A DNA stretch of 64,000 nt. Source: DASYPQ01 sp036006425 (GTDB lineage: Bacteria > Planctomycetota > UBA1135 > GCA-002686595). Location: contig DASYPQ010000027.1 of assembly GCA_036006425.1 (NCBI GenBank), positions 248,001-312,000 of the forward strand. Reading direction: 5' to 3'. Made by a program: the position numbers and the translations under genes. Below the pieces are notes generated by a model. That model was not told where the DNA came from. It saw only the letters and a list, made by a program, of their open reading frames with translations, and did no database searches. Position 1 is the first letter of the stretch. Each line of letters begins with the position of its first letter. Shown one piece after another: positions 8,887-17,983 of the stretch.

Positions 8887-9627
8887 CTAGACCGGCCGGC
8901 TCTTCGGCTCGACGACGGCGTTCCGGATGCGCAGCCACAGTCTCGCCAGCGTGTTTCCTCCGAAGAAGAGCACGGCGCCGAGCGCGACGCGCAGGATCGC
9001 CTGGATCGTGTTCGTCCAATCCAGGCCCACGGCGGTGACGAGCGGGACGAAGCTCGGAAGCGCGGCGACGAGGATGCAGAGCCCGGCGACGGAGAAAGCG
9101 ACGGCCTGGAGCGCGCCGTACCGCGACTCCGTGGAGCTGGGCGCTCCCTTCGCGAAGAATCGCGCCGCGATTCCTTCGGCGCACAGGAACATCCACGCGC
9201 TGATCGCGAGGAGCAGCGCGACGACCGCGGCGTTCGTCCAGACCCCGCCCCAGTGGTGGTCGAGGCGCGCGACGCGGACCTGGAAGAGCGCGCTGAACAC
9301 GGCGCCGATCGCGCGGTCGACGATCAGGATCGCGCCGATGCGCAGCCCGAGGGCTCCGATGCCGGCGCGGTCCGCGAGGGAAACCTGCGTGTGCCCGCCC
9401 TCGAGTCGCGCGGCCAGGAACCCGCTCGAGAACCACAGTGCGGCTCCGACGCCGGCGAGCATGAGCACGCCTGCGAAGAAGGGCGCGAGCACGAAGAACG
9501 CAGGCTGGTCCGGCTCGTAGAGCTGCCGCACGAACAACCCGAGCAGGGCGAGGGAGTGGAGCCCCTGGATCCAGACGTAGACGGCGGCGAGCTTGAGCGA
9601 AATCGAGAAGACGTCGGCTCGGGTCAT
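8887..9627 (-). CDS. Polytopic membrane protein of unknown function
   Basis: 246 residues from an ATG with a strong Shine-Dalgarno (GAGGAGGT, about 6 nt spacing). Five or six hydrophobic helices are visible: residues 10-30, 42-65, 88-105, 125-145, 175-200 and 210-230. I recognise no family motif. It lies between the coiled-coil secreted gene and xerC in a minus-strand operon. Confidence 0.75.
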   Translation of the reverse strand: MTRADVFSISLKLAAVYVWIQGLHSLALLGLFVRQLYEPDQPAFFVLAPFFAGVLMLAGVGAALWFSSGFLAARLEGGHTQVSLADRAGIGALGLRIGAILIVDRAIGAVFSALFQVRVARLDHHWGGVWTNAAVVALLLAISAWMFLCAEGIAARFFAKGAPSSTESRYGALQAVAFSVAGLCILVAALPSFVPLVTAVGLDWTNTIQAILRVALGAVLFFGGNTLARLWLRIRNAVVEPKSRPV

Positions 9628-9668
9628 CGCGGAACCTCCTCGGCCCGCGGAGTCTACCGCGAGGCGGG

Positions 9669-10115
9669 TCAGCCCCCGCTCTTCACGGTCGTCTTCGCCG
9701 GCGGCTTCGCCGCGGGCTTCACCGGAGCGGGCGGCGGCGGCGGGGCGTCGGCCTGCGGCACGTCCTTCTGCAGCGACGCGAGGTAGTCCCTCCAACCGCG
9801 CAGCAGGATGTGGCGCGAGTCGGGGTTCAGGCCGTACGTGAAGCCCGCCTTCTCGGACTCGTCGAGCACCGCCGCCATCTGCGCGGCGCTCTTCGCCGTA
9901 GATTCGAGATACGCGAGCGTGCCCGCGGTCTGCTTCTTCATGTCGGCGACTTCGGCGGACAGCGCCTCGACGCGCAGTCGTGTCGCGGCGAGATCCTTCT
10001 CGAGCTTGTCGGCCCGCTGGACGGCGGGATCCTGGACCGGAGTGTTCTGTGAGGATGCCAGTCCGCACACGAGTGCGGCGACGGCGATCGCGACGATGCC
10101 GAGTTGACTCTTCAT
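9669..10115 (-). CDS. Secreted coiled-coil protein with a Pro/Ala/Lys-rich tail
   Basis: 148 residues. A signal peptide (cleavage near Ala-Ser-Ser, residues 20-22) is followed by a short coiled coil (about residues 33-65, with heptads of Leu, Val and Ala), a charged segment and a tail rich in proline, alanine and lysine. Such tails are often surface- or wall-associated; no function can be assigned. It is the first gene of the minus-strand unit that ends with xerC. Confidence 0.7.
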   Translation of the reverse strand: MKSQLGIVAIAVAALVCGLASSQNTPVQDPAVQRADKLEKDLAATRLRVEALSAEVADMKKQTAGTLAYLESTAKSAAQMAAVLDESEKAGFTYGLNPDSRHILLRGWRDYLASLQKDVPQADAPPPPPAPVKPAAKPPAKTTVKSGG

Positions 10116-10123
10116 GATCGGGA

Positions 10124-10129
10124 ATTATC
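10124..10129 (-). promoter_or_regulatory. Candidate leaderless -10 box of the coiled-coil gene
   Basis: GATAAT on the minus strand, a five-of-six match to TATAAT, ends 8 nt before the ATG at 10115. A weak -35-like TTCAGC lies 18 nt further upstream. Confidence 0.45.
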
Positions 10130-10195
10130 GGCCGGATTCGGGCCCGTGCTGAACCCCCGAACTCTCCGCGCCTTCCCCGTTGCACCGCACGTACC

Positions 10196-10201
10196 TAGAA
10201 T
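10196..10201 (+). promoter_or_regulatory. Candidate near-leaderless -10 box of the MFS gene
   Basis: TAGAAT ends 9 nt before the ATG at 10211, leaving a leader of at most 2-3 nt. Confidence 0.4.
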
Positions 10202-10210
10202 CCGGCCCAC

Positions 10211-11461
10211 ATGCCGCCTCCCCGCGCCTCGGGCCGCTCCCCGCTGCTCCTGATCTTCCTGACGGTATTCATCGACCTTCTCGGGTTCGGGATCGTCATC
10301 CCGCTCCTGCCGCTCTACTCGCGGGTCTACCACGCGAGCGAGACGGAGCTCGGCCTGCTCTTCGGCTGCTTCTCGGGGATGCAGTTCGTCTTCGCGCCGA
10401 TGTGGGGGCGCCTGTCGGACCGGATCGGCCGGAAGCCGGTCCTCGTCGGCGGGCTCCTCGGCACCGCGGCCTCCTACGTGCTGTTCGCCCTCGCGGGATC
10501 GATGCCCCTCCTGTTCGTGTCCAGGCTCTGCGCCGGCTTCTTCGGCGCGAACGTCTCGACGGCCCAGGCCTACATCGCCGACGTGACGACGCCCGAGAAC
10601 CGCGCGAAGGGGATGGGCCTGATCGGCGCCGCGTTCGGCCTCGGCTTCACGCTCGGTCCGTGGATCGGCGGAGAGCTCGCGGGGATTTCGTCCCGCGCGC
10701 CCGGATTCCTGGCCGCCGGCCTCTCCCTCGCCGCCGCGCTCTTCGGTTCGTGGAACCTCGTCGAGCCCCCGCGCGAGCGGCGATCCGCCTCCCGCATCTT
10801 CCACCTCGACCAGGTCCGCCGCGCGTTCGCCGACGGGCGGATCGGGATCGTCCTCGTCCTGAGCTTCCTCTTCATCTTCTCGTTCTCCGCGTTCGAGTCG
10901 ATGTTCGTGCTGTTCGGGCTCGAGCGGTTCCCGGCCGTGTTCGACCGGGACGGAACGCACGACGTGCTCAAGGCGGCGCCGATCGTCGGACGCTACATGG
11001 GATTGATCGGGATCCTGTCGGCGATCATCCAGGGCGGCCTCATCCGCCGTCTCGTGCCGCGCTTCGGCGAGACGACGCTCGCCGTCGTCGGACCCGCGCT
11101 CCTCGCGATCTCGTTCCTGATCCTCGGGCTCGCGCCGAACTGGTCCGTCGTGATCGTCGCGTGCGTCGTGATGCCGCTCGGCTTCGGGCTGAACAATCCG
11201 GCGCTGCAGAGCCTCGTCTCGCGGGCCTCGCCGGTCGACGAACAGGGCGCGTTCCTCGGTCTGAACCAGTCCATGCTGAGCCTCGCGCGCATGACGGGCC
11301 CTCTCTCGGCTGGTGTCCTCTTCACCGCGCACGGCGCGCAGGTGCCGTTCCTCGCCGGAGCGGGCGTGCTCGTCGCCTCCGCGCTCATCGCGGCCGCGTA
11401 CCGTGCGCGCTACGGGGCCACGTTCCCGCGGCACGCGCCGGTCCAGCCGGCGGAGGTCTGA
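10211..11461 (+). CDS. MFS transporter, TetA/MdtG-like drug:proton antiporter family
   Basis: 416 residues with 12 predicted transmembrane helices. The N-terminal helix carries FIDLLGFGIVIPLLPLY, typical of the TetA-like (DHA1) group. The loop between helices 2 and 3 has the MFS motif A (GRLSDRIGRKPVL, about residues 73-85), and the antiporter motif C region (GAAFGLGFTLGPWIGG) is in helix 5. It probably exports a small molecule or drug; the substrate is unknown. It is followed after 5 nt by pabB and may be co-transcribed with it. Confidence 0.85.
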   Translation: MPPPRASGRSPLLLIFLTVFIDLLGFGIVIPLLPLYSRVYHASETELGLLFGCFSGMQFVFAPMWGRLSDRIGRKPVLVGGLLGTAASYVLFALAGSMPLLFVSRLCAGFFGANVSTAQAYIADVTTPENRAKGMGLIGAAFGLGFTLGPWIGGELAGISSRAPGFLAAGLSLAAALFGSWNLVEPPRERRSASRIFHLDQVRRAFADGRIGIVLVLSFLFIFSFSAFESMFVLFGLERFPAVFDRDGTHDVLKAAPIVGRYMGLIGILSAIIQGGLIRRLVPRFGETTLAVVGPALLAISFLILGLAPNWSVVIVACVVMPLGFGLNNPALQSLVSRASPVDEQGAFLGLNQSMLSLARMTGPLSAGVLFTAHGAQVPFLAGAGVLVASALIAAAYRARYGATFPRHAPVQPAEV

Positions 11462-11466
11462 GTCCC

Positions 11467-12858
11467 GTGCGCTTCCGGCCGCGCGTCGTCGCCTTGCCGG
11501 ACGCGCTCGACGCGGGCGAGCTCCTCGCGCGCCTGCGGTCGCGCCGTTCGCTCGCGGCTCTCGACAGCGCGGGTGGAACGCCGCGGCGCTTCAGCGTCGT
11601 CGCTTTCGACCCTCTGCGCGGCTTCGAGACGCCGCGCGATCTCGCCGGCATCCGCGCGGCGGTCGCGGGGCTCAAGGTCGAGCCCGGCGACGCGGTCCCG
11701 GGTCCGTTCCACGGCGGGTTCCTCGGCGCGCTCGCGTACGACCTCGGCGTCGCGGGCGAGCGACCGGTCCGCGCGCCGCGGGATCCGTGGAGCTCGCCGC
11801 GCGTCGCCGGCGGCACGTACGTCGACTTCGTCGTGCGCGACGAGAGCGCAGGTCGCAACTGGCTCGTGCTCGGCGAGGACGCCGGCGACGGGCGTCCAGC
11901 GTCGCGCCGAGCCGAACTCCTCGCTCTGCTCGCGGAGCCTGCTCCTCCGCCCGTCGTCCGGCCCCTGGGTCCGCTGGTGCGCCACACGGCTCCGGCGGTC
12001 CACCGCGCGCGCATCGAGCGCGCGCGCGAGCGCATCGCCGCGGGCGACTTCTACCAGGCGAATCTCGCGCACCGGTTCACGCGCGCGGTCGCTGGCGGCC
12101 CGATCGACCTCTACCGCAGCTTGCGCGCGCGGAATCCGGCTCCGTACGGCGGGTATCTAGCCTGGGAGGGCGAGGCGGGACCCGGCGCGCTGCTCTCCTC
12201 GTCGCCCGAGCTCCTCCTCGAGTTCGACGGCGCGAGCGCGCGCACCCGTCCGATCAAGGGCACCGCGCGCCGGGGTGCGAGCCCCGAGGCGGACGCGGAG
12301 GCCGCGCGCGCGCTCCTCGCGAGCACGAAGGACCGCGCCGAGCTCGCGATGATCGTCGACCTCGCGCGCAACGACCTCGGCCGCGTCAGCGCGCCGGGCA
12401 GCGTCCGCACGGAGGCGTTCCCGCGCCTCGAGACGTACGCGGCGGTCCATCACCTCGTCGCCGACGTCGTCGCGACGCCCCGCGCCGGGACGGACGCCGT
12501 CGACTTCCTGGCGGCGCTCTTCCCGGGTGCCTCGATCACGGGCGCGCCGAAGCTCGCCGCGATGGACGCGATCGCCGAGCTCGAGGGCGAGGGTCGCGGC
12601 TTCTTCACGGGCTCGCTCGGGTTCCTCGACACGCGCGGACGTGCGTGCTGGAACATCCTGATCCGCACGCTCGTGTGGCGTCCGGGCGAAGTGTCGTTCC
12701 ACGTCGGCGGCGGGATCACGTGGTCCTCGGACGCCGCGGCGGAGGACGAGGAGACGCTGGCCAAGGGCGCGGCGCTCGCGGCGGCTCTCGAGCCCTCGGA
12801 GGCCGCGGCCGACGCGGGGAAGAAAGCGGGCTTTCGAGCTTCTTACGCGGCCTCGTGA
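11467..12858 (+). CDS. pabB: Aminodeoxychorismate synthase component I
   Basis: 463 residues from a GTG. It has the chorismate-binding enzyme fold with an N-terminal anthranilate-synthase-I-like region. The motif RPIKGTARRG carries the PabB-specific lysine (Lys264) where TrpE has alanine, and the active-site blocks MIVDLARNDLGRV and FFTGSLGFLD follow. It converts chorismate and ammonia to 4-amino-4-deoxychorismate for folate synthesis. The glutaminase partner (PabA/TrpG) and the lyase PabC are not in this window. The GTG lies 5 nt after the MFS stop; the longer ORF that continues upstream overlaps the MFS gene and is not coding. Confidence 0.9.
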   Translation: MRFRPRVVALPDALDAGELLARLRSRRSLAALDSAGGTPRRFSVVAFDPLRGFETPRDLAGIRAAVAGLKVEPGDAVPGPFHGGFLGALAYDLGVAGERPVRAPRDPWSSPRVAGGTYVDFVVRDESAGRNWLVLGEDAGDGRPASRRAELLALLAEPAPPPVVRPLGPLVRHTAPAVHRARIERARERIAAGDFYQANLAHRFTRAVAGGPIDLYRSLRARNPAPYGGYLAWEGEAGPGALLSSSPELLLEFDGASARTRPIKGTARRGASPEADAEAARALLASTKDRAELAMIVDLARNDLGRVSAPGSVRTEAFPRLETYAAVHHLVADVVATPRAGTDAVDFLAALFPGASITGAPKLAAMDAIAELEGEGRGFFTGSLGFLDTRGRACWNILIRTLVWRPGEVSFHVGGGITWSSDAAAEDEETLAKGAALAAALEPSEAAADAGKKAGFRASYAAS

Positions 12859-12917
12859 CGGACGGCGCTCGACCCTATAAGGTGGCGGTCCCGACAGGCA
12901 TCGAACAGGTGACGATC

Positions 12918-13700
12918 ATGTTCCACGCAGGTGCGTTCGTCCTTCTCTCCCTCCTCCCGTTCACTTCTCCCTCCGCGAGCGGATCGCAGGATCCCGCGCC
13001 GACGCCCGCCGACAAGCGGCCCGAGGTCGCGACTCTCCTCGACAAGCTGAAGGACCACGCGGGCAAGGCGGGGAAGGAGGACAAGGACGCCGTCGCGGTG
13101 ATCGATCAGCTGAACCAGGAGTTCAAGAACTCCGGTCCGAAGGACAAGGCGCTGATCGTCAAGGGCATCTCGCACTGCTTCGAGGAGCGGCGGCTCGAGA
13201 AGGAAGGCCAGCCGCCCGACAACCAGCTGTACCTCGCCGCGGCCGTCGCGCTCGGCGAGATGGGTCCGGACAGCACCGCGGCATTGATCAGCTGGATCGG
13301 GCAGAAGGATCTGCGCAAGGACAACGCGGTCCAGCACCGCCTGATCCTCAGCCTCGGCAAGACGAAGGACAAGAAGGCCATCAAGACGCTGACGATGAAC
13401 CTCGACAACAAGACGTCGTCGCTGATCGGGGCCGCGGCCGAGGCTCTGGGCGAGTTCAACGAGGTCGACCTCGACACGCGCAAGGACATGTTTGAGTCGC
13501 TGCTGAAGACCTTGATGTCCGCGAAGGGCGCCAAGGACATGAACGTGAACGACACGACCGCGCGCGAGAAGTACGACGTGATCGCCGCGCCGATCATCAC
13601 GAGCCTCGGCAAGCTGAGCAAGCACGACGAGCGCGACCCCGACAAGTGGCTGAACTGGTGGAACAAGAACAAGAAGGCCGACTGGGACGCGCAGCAGTGA
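12918..13700 (+). CDS. Secreted HEAT-like alpha-helical protein
   Basis: 260 residues. A signal peptide (residues 1-22) is followed by a highly charged, lysine-rich helical protein. Residues 95-170 hold repeat-like pairs (AAAVALGEMGPDSTAALISWIG and IGAAAEALGEFNEV type helices) that resemble HEAT repeats. It ends WLNWWNKNKKADWD, a tryptophan-rich tail seen in other secreted planctomycete proteins. A TATAAG box (12876-12881) lies in the 59-nt gap after pabB and could be its own -10. The next gene starts inside its stop codon (GTGA). Confidence 0.75.
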   Translation: MFHAGAFVLLSLLPFTSPSASGSQDPAPTPADKRPEVATLLDKLKDHAGKAGKEDKDAVAVIDQLNQEFKNSGPKDKALIVKGISHCFEERRLEKEGQPPDNQLYLAAAVALGEMGPDSTAALISWIGQKDLRKDNAVQHRLILSLGKTKDKKAIKTLTMNLDNKTSSLIGAAAEALGEFNEVDLDTRKDMFESLLKTLMSAKGAKDMNVNDTTAREKYDVIAAPIITSLGKLSKHDERDPDKWLNWWNKNKKADWDAQQ

Positions 13701-14821
13701 TCGTCGCGGCCCTGGCGCTCGTCGCGAGCGCCTGCGGCCGGGAGAGCGCGAGCGGCCAGGCACGGGTCGAACCGGAGCGCAACGCGGGCGCGGACGCGAC
13801 CGCGTTGCGCGCGGAGCTCGCCGGGGCGCGGACGCGGATCGCGGAGCTCGAGGGCGAGCTCCAGGATGCGACCGCGAAGCGCGTCGCCCGCGAGGAGGAG
13901 TGGGTCCGCTACACGAAGGCGCTCACGCAGCTCTCGCCGGCCGCGGACGCGGTCGAAGCGAAGTTCCAGCCGATCGCGGATCCGAACGCGGCGCCGGCGG
14001 CCGACGCCGGGGCCGCGCCGGACGACGAGGACGAGGCGCGCACGAAGGCGCGTCAATCGCTGACGCGGCGCGACCGCGAGATCGCCGTCGCCCTGAAAAC
14101 GCTGTTCACGCTCGATCAAGTGACCGGATTCGACCTGCTCGAATCCGGCACGCTCGGCGGAGGCTTCACGGGGCCCGTCGTCCTGCGCGCGCTCGACGAC
14201 CGCGGACGGCCGGTCGCATCCCTCGTCGCGCGCCGGCTGCGGCTCGAGGGCAGCCGAGCCGCGCGGACGGTGACGCTCGTGCTCGAAGACGGTTTCGAGC
14301 GGCGCGCCGGCGAGAAGCGCGCGTTCGAGGGACCGATGACGGAGGAGGGCCGCGGCGGCGCGCGCCGCATCGAGATGCCCGAGACCGATCCGACGCCGTG
14401 GATCGCGTCGGTCCCGGAGCTCTTCCGCGACGAGGACAAGGCGCCGCCGGACTACGACCTGCGCTGGGATCTCGGGCAGACGCGCGCGGCCTTGAACCTC
14501 CTCCTCCGCGAGGACGTGTCCGGGGGCTGGTGGCGGCTCGTCTCCTTCGGCGGCGTGCGCGACGGCGTGCTCCGCGACGTGCAGCTCGACGGGCTCGACG
14601 CGCAGGGCCGCCTCGAGCGCAAGCTGTTCGCGGACCGCATGGAGATCTCCGCGCAGGAGCGCGGCGTCCGGATCGAGCTCCTGGACGGCGCTCAGCTGCG
14701 CGGCGACTCGAAGACCCCGTTCCTCGACGGCCGCTACCGCATCTTCCTGCCGCGCGCGTCGGTCGAGGCCTGGACGAAGGCCGGGATCCCCGGACTCTCC
14801 GAACCGCCCGACGCGCGGTAG
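13697..14821 (+). CDS. Lipoprotein of unknown function with coiled-coil N-terminus
   Basis: 374 residues from a GTG that overlaps the previous stop (GTGA). A very short signal with a lipobox (VASAC, Cys13) is followed by a coiled coil (about residues 30-60) and an Ala/Asp-rich linker. The C-terminal two thirds look like a beta-rich domain ending with Gly-Arg-Tyr-Arg-Ile-Phe-Leu. I recognise no enzyme motif. Coupling to the HEAT-like gene suggests an envelope-associated partnership. Confidence 0.75.
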   Translation: MIVAALALVASACGRESASGQARVEPERNAGADATALRAELAGARTRIAELEGELQDATAKRVAREEEWVRYTKALTQLSPAADAVEAKFQPIADPNAAPAADAGAAPDDEDEARTKARQSLTRRDREIAVALKTLFTLDQVTGFDLLESGTLGGGFTGPVVLRALDDRGRPVASLVARRLRLEGSRAARTVTLVLEDGFERRAGEKRAFEGPMTEEGRGGARRIEMPETDPTPWIASVPELFRDEDKAPPDYDLRWDLGQTRAALNLLLREDVSGGWWRLVSFGGVRDGVLRDVQLDGLDAQGRLERKLFADRMEISAQERGVRIELLDGAQLRGDSKTPFLDGRYRIFLPRASVEAWTKAGIPGLSEPPDAR

Positions 14822-14875
14822 GCGGGTCGCGCCCTCGACGTTGACGCGGGAACGCCGCGGCTGGATAACGGCCGT

Positions 14876-16279
14876 GTGCCCGCCCCCGACGATCCCGATC
14901 TCTTCGAAGCGTTCGCCGGTGCCACGGAGGCGAGCCCCAAGCTGTGGACCGTCGGCGAGCTCACGCGCGAGATCAAGAGCGCGCTCGAGGAACTCGGCCG
15001 CATCCGCGTCGAAGGGGAAGTGACGCGCGTCGTCCGCGCGGCTTCGGGCCACGTCTACTTCGATCTCAAGGACATCGACGCGAAGATCTCGTGCACGATC
15101 TGGCGGAGCCAGGTCGCCTCGGCGGTCCGCTTCGATCTCGCCGAGGGCGCGCAGGTCGTCGCACACGGGCGCCTCGACGTGTACGGACCGCGCGGAACGT
15201 ACAGCTTGAACGTCCAGCGGCTCGAGCAGGCCGGGCTCGGCGCCCTCCTGCTGCGCCTCGAGAAGCTGAAGGAGGAGCTCAAGGCTCTCGGGTGGTTCGA
15301 CCGCAAGCGCGCGCTGCCGGCGATGCCGGCGATCGTCGGCGTCGTGACGTCGCGCGACGGCGCGGCGCTCCAGGATTTCCTGCGCACGCGCTCCCTGCGC
15401 TGGCCGCTGTACCCGGTGCGCCTCGCGCACACGTCCGTCCAGGGCGCCGGCGCGGCCGAGGAGATCGCGGCCGCGATCCGGCGTCTCGACGCGACCGGCG
15501 TCGACGTGATCGTCGTCTGCCGCGGGGGCGGCTCGCTCGAGGACCTGTGGGCCTTCAACGAGCGCGCCGTCGCCGAGGCGATCCGCGCGGCGAGCGTCCC
15601 GGTCGTCACCGGGGTCGGCCACGAGACCGACGTGACGCTCGCCGACCTCGTCGCCGACCACCGCGGGCACACGCCGACCGACGCCGCGCAGACCGTGATC
15701 CCCGATCGCGCCGTGCTCCTCGAGGAACTCGATCGTGCGCGGAACCACCTTCTGCAGGCGATCGACGGCGTGCTCGCGGACCGCGCCGAGCGCCTCGCGC
15801 GCGTGGCCGCGTCGCCGACGCTGCGCGGGGCGGGCTTCCTCCTCGACCGGCGCACGGACGCCCTCGCCCACCACGCGCACTCGCTGCGCCTCGCCGGCCG
15901 CGCGGTGCTCGAGCGCGCGAATTCCCGTCTCGCGCGCGGGGCGTCGCGGCTCTCCCGCCAGAGCCCGGCGCTGCGCCTCGAGAAGAGTCTCGCGCGCGTC
16001 GCGGCCTGCGCGCCGCGCCTCGCGCGCGCGATCGACGCCCCGCTCGCCGACGCCGCGCGGCGTCTCGAGGTCGCGCACGCTTCGCTGGCGGCGACGTCGC
16101 CGTTCGCCGTGCTCGAGCGCGGCTACTCGATCACGACGCGCGCGGGCGGCACCGCGGCTCTCCGCGATCCCGCGGATCTCGCGGCCGGCGAGAAGATCCA
16201 GACCGTGCTCGCATCGGGCTGGATCCTCTCCGAGATCGAGAAGACCGGGGTCGAGAAGACGGGCGACACGCCGGCGTGA
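14876..16279 (+). CDS. xseA: Exodeoxyribonuclease VII large subunit
   Basis: 467 residues from a GTG. An N-terminal OB fold (about residues 20-125, with VEGEVTRVVRAASGHVYFDLKD) precedes the catalytic domain, which shows GVVTSRDGAALQDF, CRGGGSLEDLWAFNE and VVTGVGHETDVTLADLVAD. A helical C-terminal domain follows. The enzyme degrades single-stranded DNA processively and needs multiple copies of the small subunit XseB. I find no xseB next to it, although the two are often neighbours. Confidence 0.95.
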   Translation: MPAPDDPDLFEAFAGATEASPKLWTVGELTREIKSALEELGRIRVEGEVTRVVRAASGHVYFDLKDIDAKISCTIWRSQVASAVRFDLAEGAQVVAHGRLDVYGPRGTYSLNVQRLEQAGLGALLLRLEKLKEELKALGWFDRKRALPAMPAIVGVVTSRDGAALQDFLRTRSLRWPLYPVRLAHTSVQGAGAAEEIAAAIRRLDATGVDVIVVCRGGGSLEDLWAFNERAVAEAIRAASVPVVTGVGHETDVTLADLVADHRGHTPTDAAQTVIPDRAVLLEELDRARNHLLQAIDGVLADRAERLARVAASPTLRGAGFLLDRRTDALAHHAHSLRLAGRAVLERANSRLARGASRLSRQSPALRLEKSLARVAACAPRLARAIDAPLADAARRLEVAHASLAATSPFAVLERGYSITTRAGGTAALRDPADLAAGEKIQTVLASGWILSEIEKTGVEKTGDTPA

Positions 16280-16302
16280 AGACCGCTGGCGCGCGCGCAC
16301 AG

Positions 16303-16308
16303 TAGGAT
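16303..16308 (+). promoter_or_regulatory. Candidate leaderless -10 box of the GT2 gene
   Basis: TAGGAT, exactly 7 nt before the ATG at 16316, which would place the transcription start on the start codon. Confidence 0.45.
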
Positions 16309-16315
16309 TCGTCGG

Positions 16316-17272
16316 ATGGCGACCCCCGAGCGAGACTCCGTGAAGGCATCGAGGACCTTCGCCGTCGTCGTCAACTGGAACGGCGGCGAGCAGAACGTCG
16401 AGTGCCTGGACTCGCTCCTCGCGCAGGGCCTCGCGCCGTCCGAGATCGTGTTCGTCGACAACGGATCGGTCGACGGATCCGCAGACGAGATCGCGCGGCG
16501 CTTCCCCGGAGTCCTGCTGCTCCGCAACCGCGAGAATCTGGGTTTCGGCGAGGGCGCGAACCAGGGCGGGCGCGAGGCGCTCGCGCGCGGCGCGGGCCAC
16601 GTGTTCTTCGTGAACAACGACGTGCGCCTGCCGGCCGGGTCGCTCGATCTGCTCGTCCGTGCGCTCGCCGAGAAGACCGACGTCGGTATCGTCGGCCCGC
16701 GCGTCCTCTACAAGAGCGAGCCCGGGCGTGTGTGGTGCGCGGGGGGGATGCTGACGTGGAAGGAGAACCTCTCGACGCTGCTCGGACACCGGCAGCTCGA
16801 CGGGCCGGAGTGGCGCGCGTCGCGCGACGTCGACTACGTCGCGGGCTGCGCGCTGCTCGTGCGTCGGGAAGTTCTCGAGAAGGTCGGGATGTTCGACGCG
16901 AAGTACTTCGCGTACATGGAGGACGTCGACCTGTGCCTGCGCGCGAAGCGTGCGGGCTTCGGCGTGCGCCTCGTCGGCGACGCGGCGGCGTACCACGCGA
17001 GCTCGAGCGCGACGGGCGGGGGATACAACCCGCGGCGGAAGTACATGATGGGCGTGAACTCGATCTGGTTCCTGAAGCGGCACGCGCGCGCGCGCGAGTG
17101 GGTGCGCTTCCTCGCCTACGACGTGCTCACGCTGCCGTTCCTGTGGGTCGCGGGACTCTTCCGCGGGCAGGCGAAGGCGGTCGTCGGGAAGGCGCTCGGG
17201 ATCTTCGACGGATTGCGCGGCAAGCGCGTGACGAGCGCGAGCATCGAGGAAGGGGCGGGGTGGTTGTGGTGA
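16316..17272 (+). CDS. Glycosyltransferase family 2, rhamnosyltransferase-like
   Basis: 318 residues. A GT-A fold is evident: VVVNWNGGEQNVECLDSLL at the N-terminus, the nucleotide-site VDNGSVDGS (about residues 47-55), the metal-binding FVNNDVRLP (DxD equivalent NND near residue 100) and a C-terminal FDAKYFAYMEDVDLCLRAKRAGF acceptor motif. This pattern is typical of WbbL-like rhamnosyltransferases acting at the inner membrane on surface polysaccharide. Acceptor and donor are unknown. The next gene starts within its stop codon. Confidence 0.85.
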   Translation: MATPERDSVKASRTFAVVVNWNGGEQNVECLDSLLAQGLAPSEIVFVDNGSVDGSADEIARRFPGVLLLRNRENLGFGEGANQGGREALARGAGHVFFVNNDVRLPAGSLDLLVRALAEKTDVGIVGPRVLYKSEPGRVWCAGGMLTWKENLSTLLGHRQLDGPEWRASRDVDYVAGCALLVRREVLEKVGMFDAKYFAYMEDVDLCLRAKRAGFGVRLVGDAAAYHASSSATGGGYNPRRKYMMGVNSIWFLKRHARAREWVRFLAYDVLTLPFLWVAGLFRGQAKAVVGKALGIFDGLRGKRVTSASIEEGAGWLW

Positions 17273-17979
17273 CGTCGAACGACAGTAACTGCTCTCTCTG
17301 CGGCCACGACCAGCCGCACCAGCGACTGCGGCACGCGCGCGGCATCCGTCCGGCCGTCGCGAAGTTCCTCCTGGAGAAGTACCCGGATCGCTGGAACTCC
17401 GATGCGGTCGTCTGTCCCGATTGCCTGAACCGCGAGCGCCTCGATCACCTGCTCAAGGATCTCGTCAAGGATCGCGGCGAGCTGTCGGCGATCGAATCCG
17501 AAGTGGCGCAGAAGGCGGTCGACCACATGGCCGTCGCCGAGCAGGTCGACGAGGAATTCCAGCGCTCGGCGACGCGCGGTCAGAAGGTCGCGGACGCCGT
17601 CGCCCGCGTCGGCGGATCGTGGGGATTCGTCATCACGTTCGTCCTGATCCTCCTGTCGTGGATCGCGTTGAACACGGTGTTTCTCCAAAAGGGGGCATTC
17701 GATCCGTACCCGTACATCCTTCTGAACCTCGTCCTCTCCTGCATCGCCGCGCTCCAGGCGCCGGTGATCATGATGTCGCAGAACCGGATGTCGGCGTACG
17801 ACCGCCGCAAGGCGGACCAGGACTTCCGCGTGAACCTCAAGGCCGAGCTCGAGATCGCGAGTCTCCACGACAAGGTCGACCATCTGCTCCACGCGCAGTG
17901 GGAGCACCTCGTCGAGATGCAGGAGGTGCAGATCGACCTCTTGAACCAGATCGCGGAGAAGCGCTCGAAGGAAAGCTGA
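17269..17979 (+). CDS. DUF1003 membrane protein with two N-terminal Cys-x2-Cys motifs
   Basis: 236 residues from a GTG overlapping the previous TGA; a second GTG 3 nt upstream is possible. The N-terminal 50 residues have CSLC and CPDC pairs that could form one zinc site. A charged helix follows, then two transmembrane segments (about residues 118-138 and 148-170). The second runs into IMMSQNRMSAYDRRKADQD, the DUF1003 signature, and the tail is helical (LHDKVDHLLHAQWEHLVEMQ). Its function is unknown. It is convergent with the pentapeptide-repeat gene, 4 nt apart. Confidence 0.85.
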   Translation: MTSNDSNCSLCGHDQPHQRLRHARGIRPAVAKFLLEKYPDRWNSDAVVCPDCLNRERLDHLLKDLVKDRGELSAIESEVAQKAVDHMAVAEQVDEEFQRSATRGQKVADAVARVGGSWGFVITFVLILLSWIALNTVFLQKGAFDPYPYILLNLVLSCIAALQAPVIMMSQNRMSAYDRRKADQDFRVNLKAELEIASLHDKVDHLLHAQWEHLVEMQEVQIDLLNQIAEKRSKES

Positions 17980-17983
17980 GGGA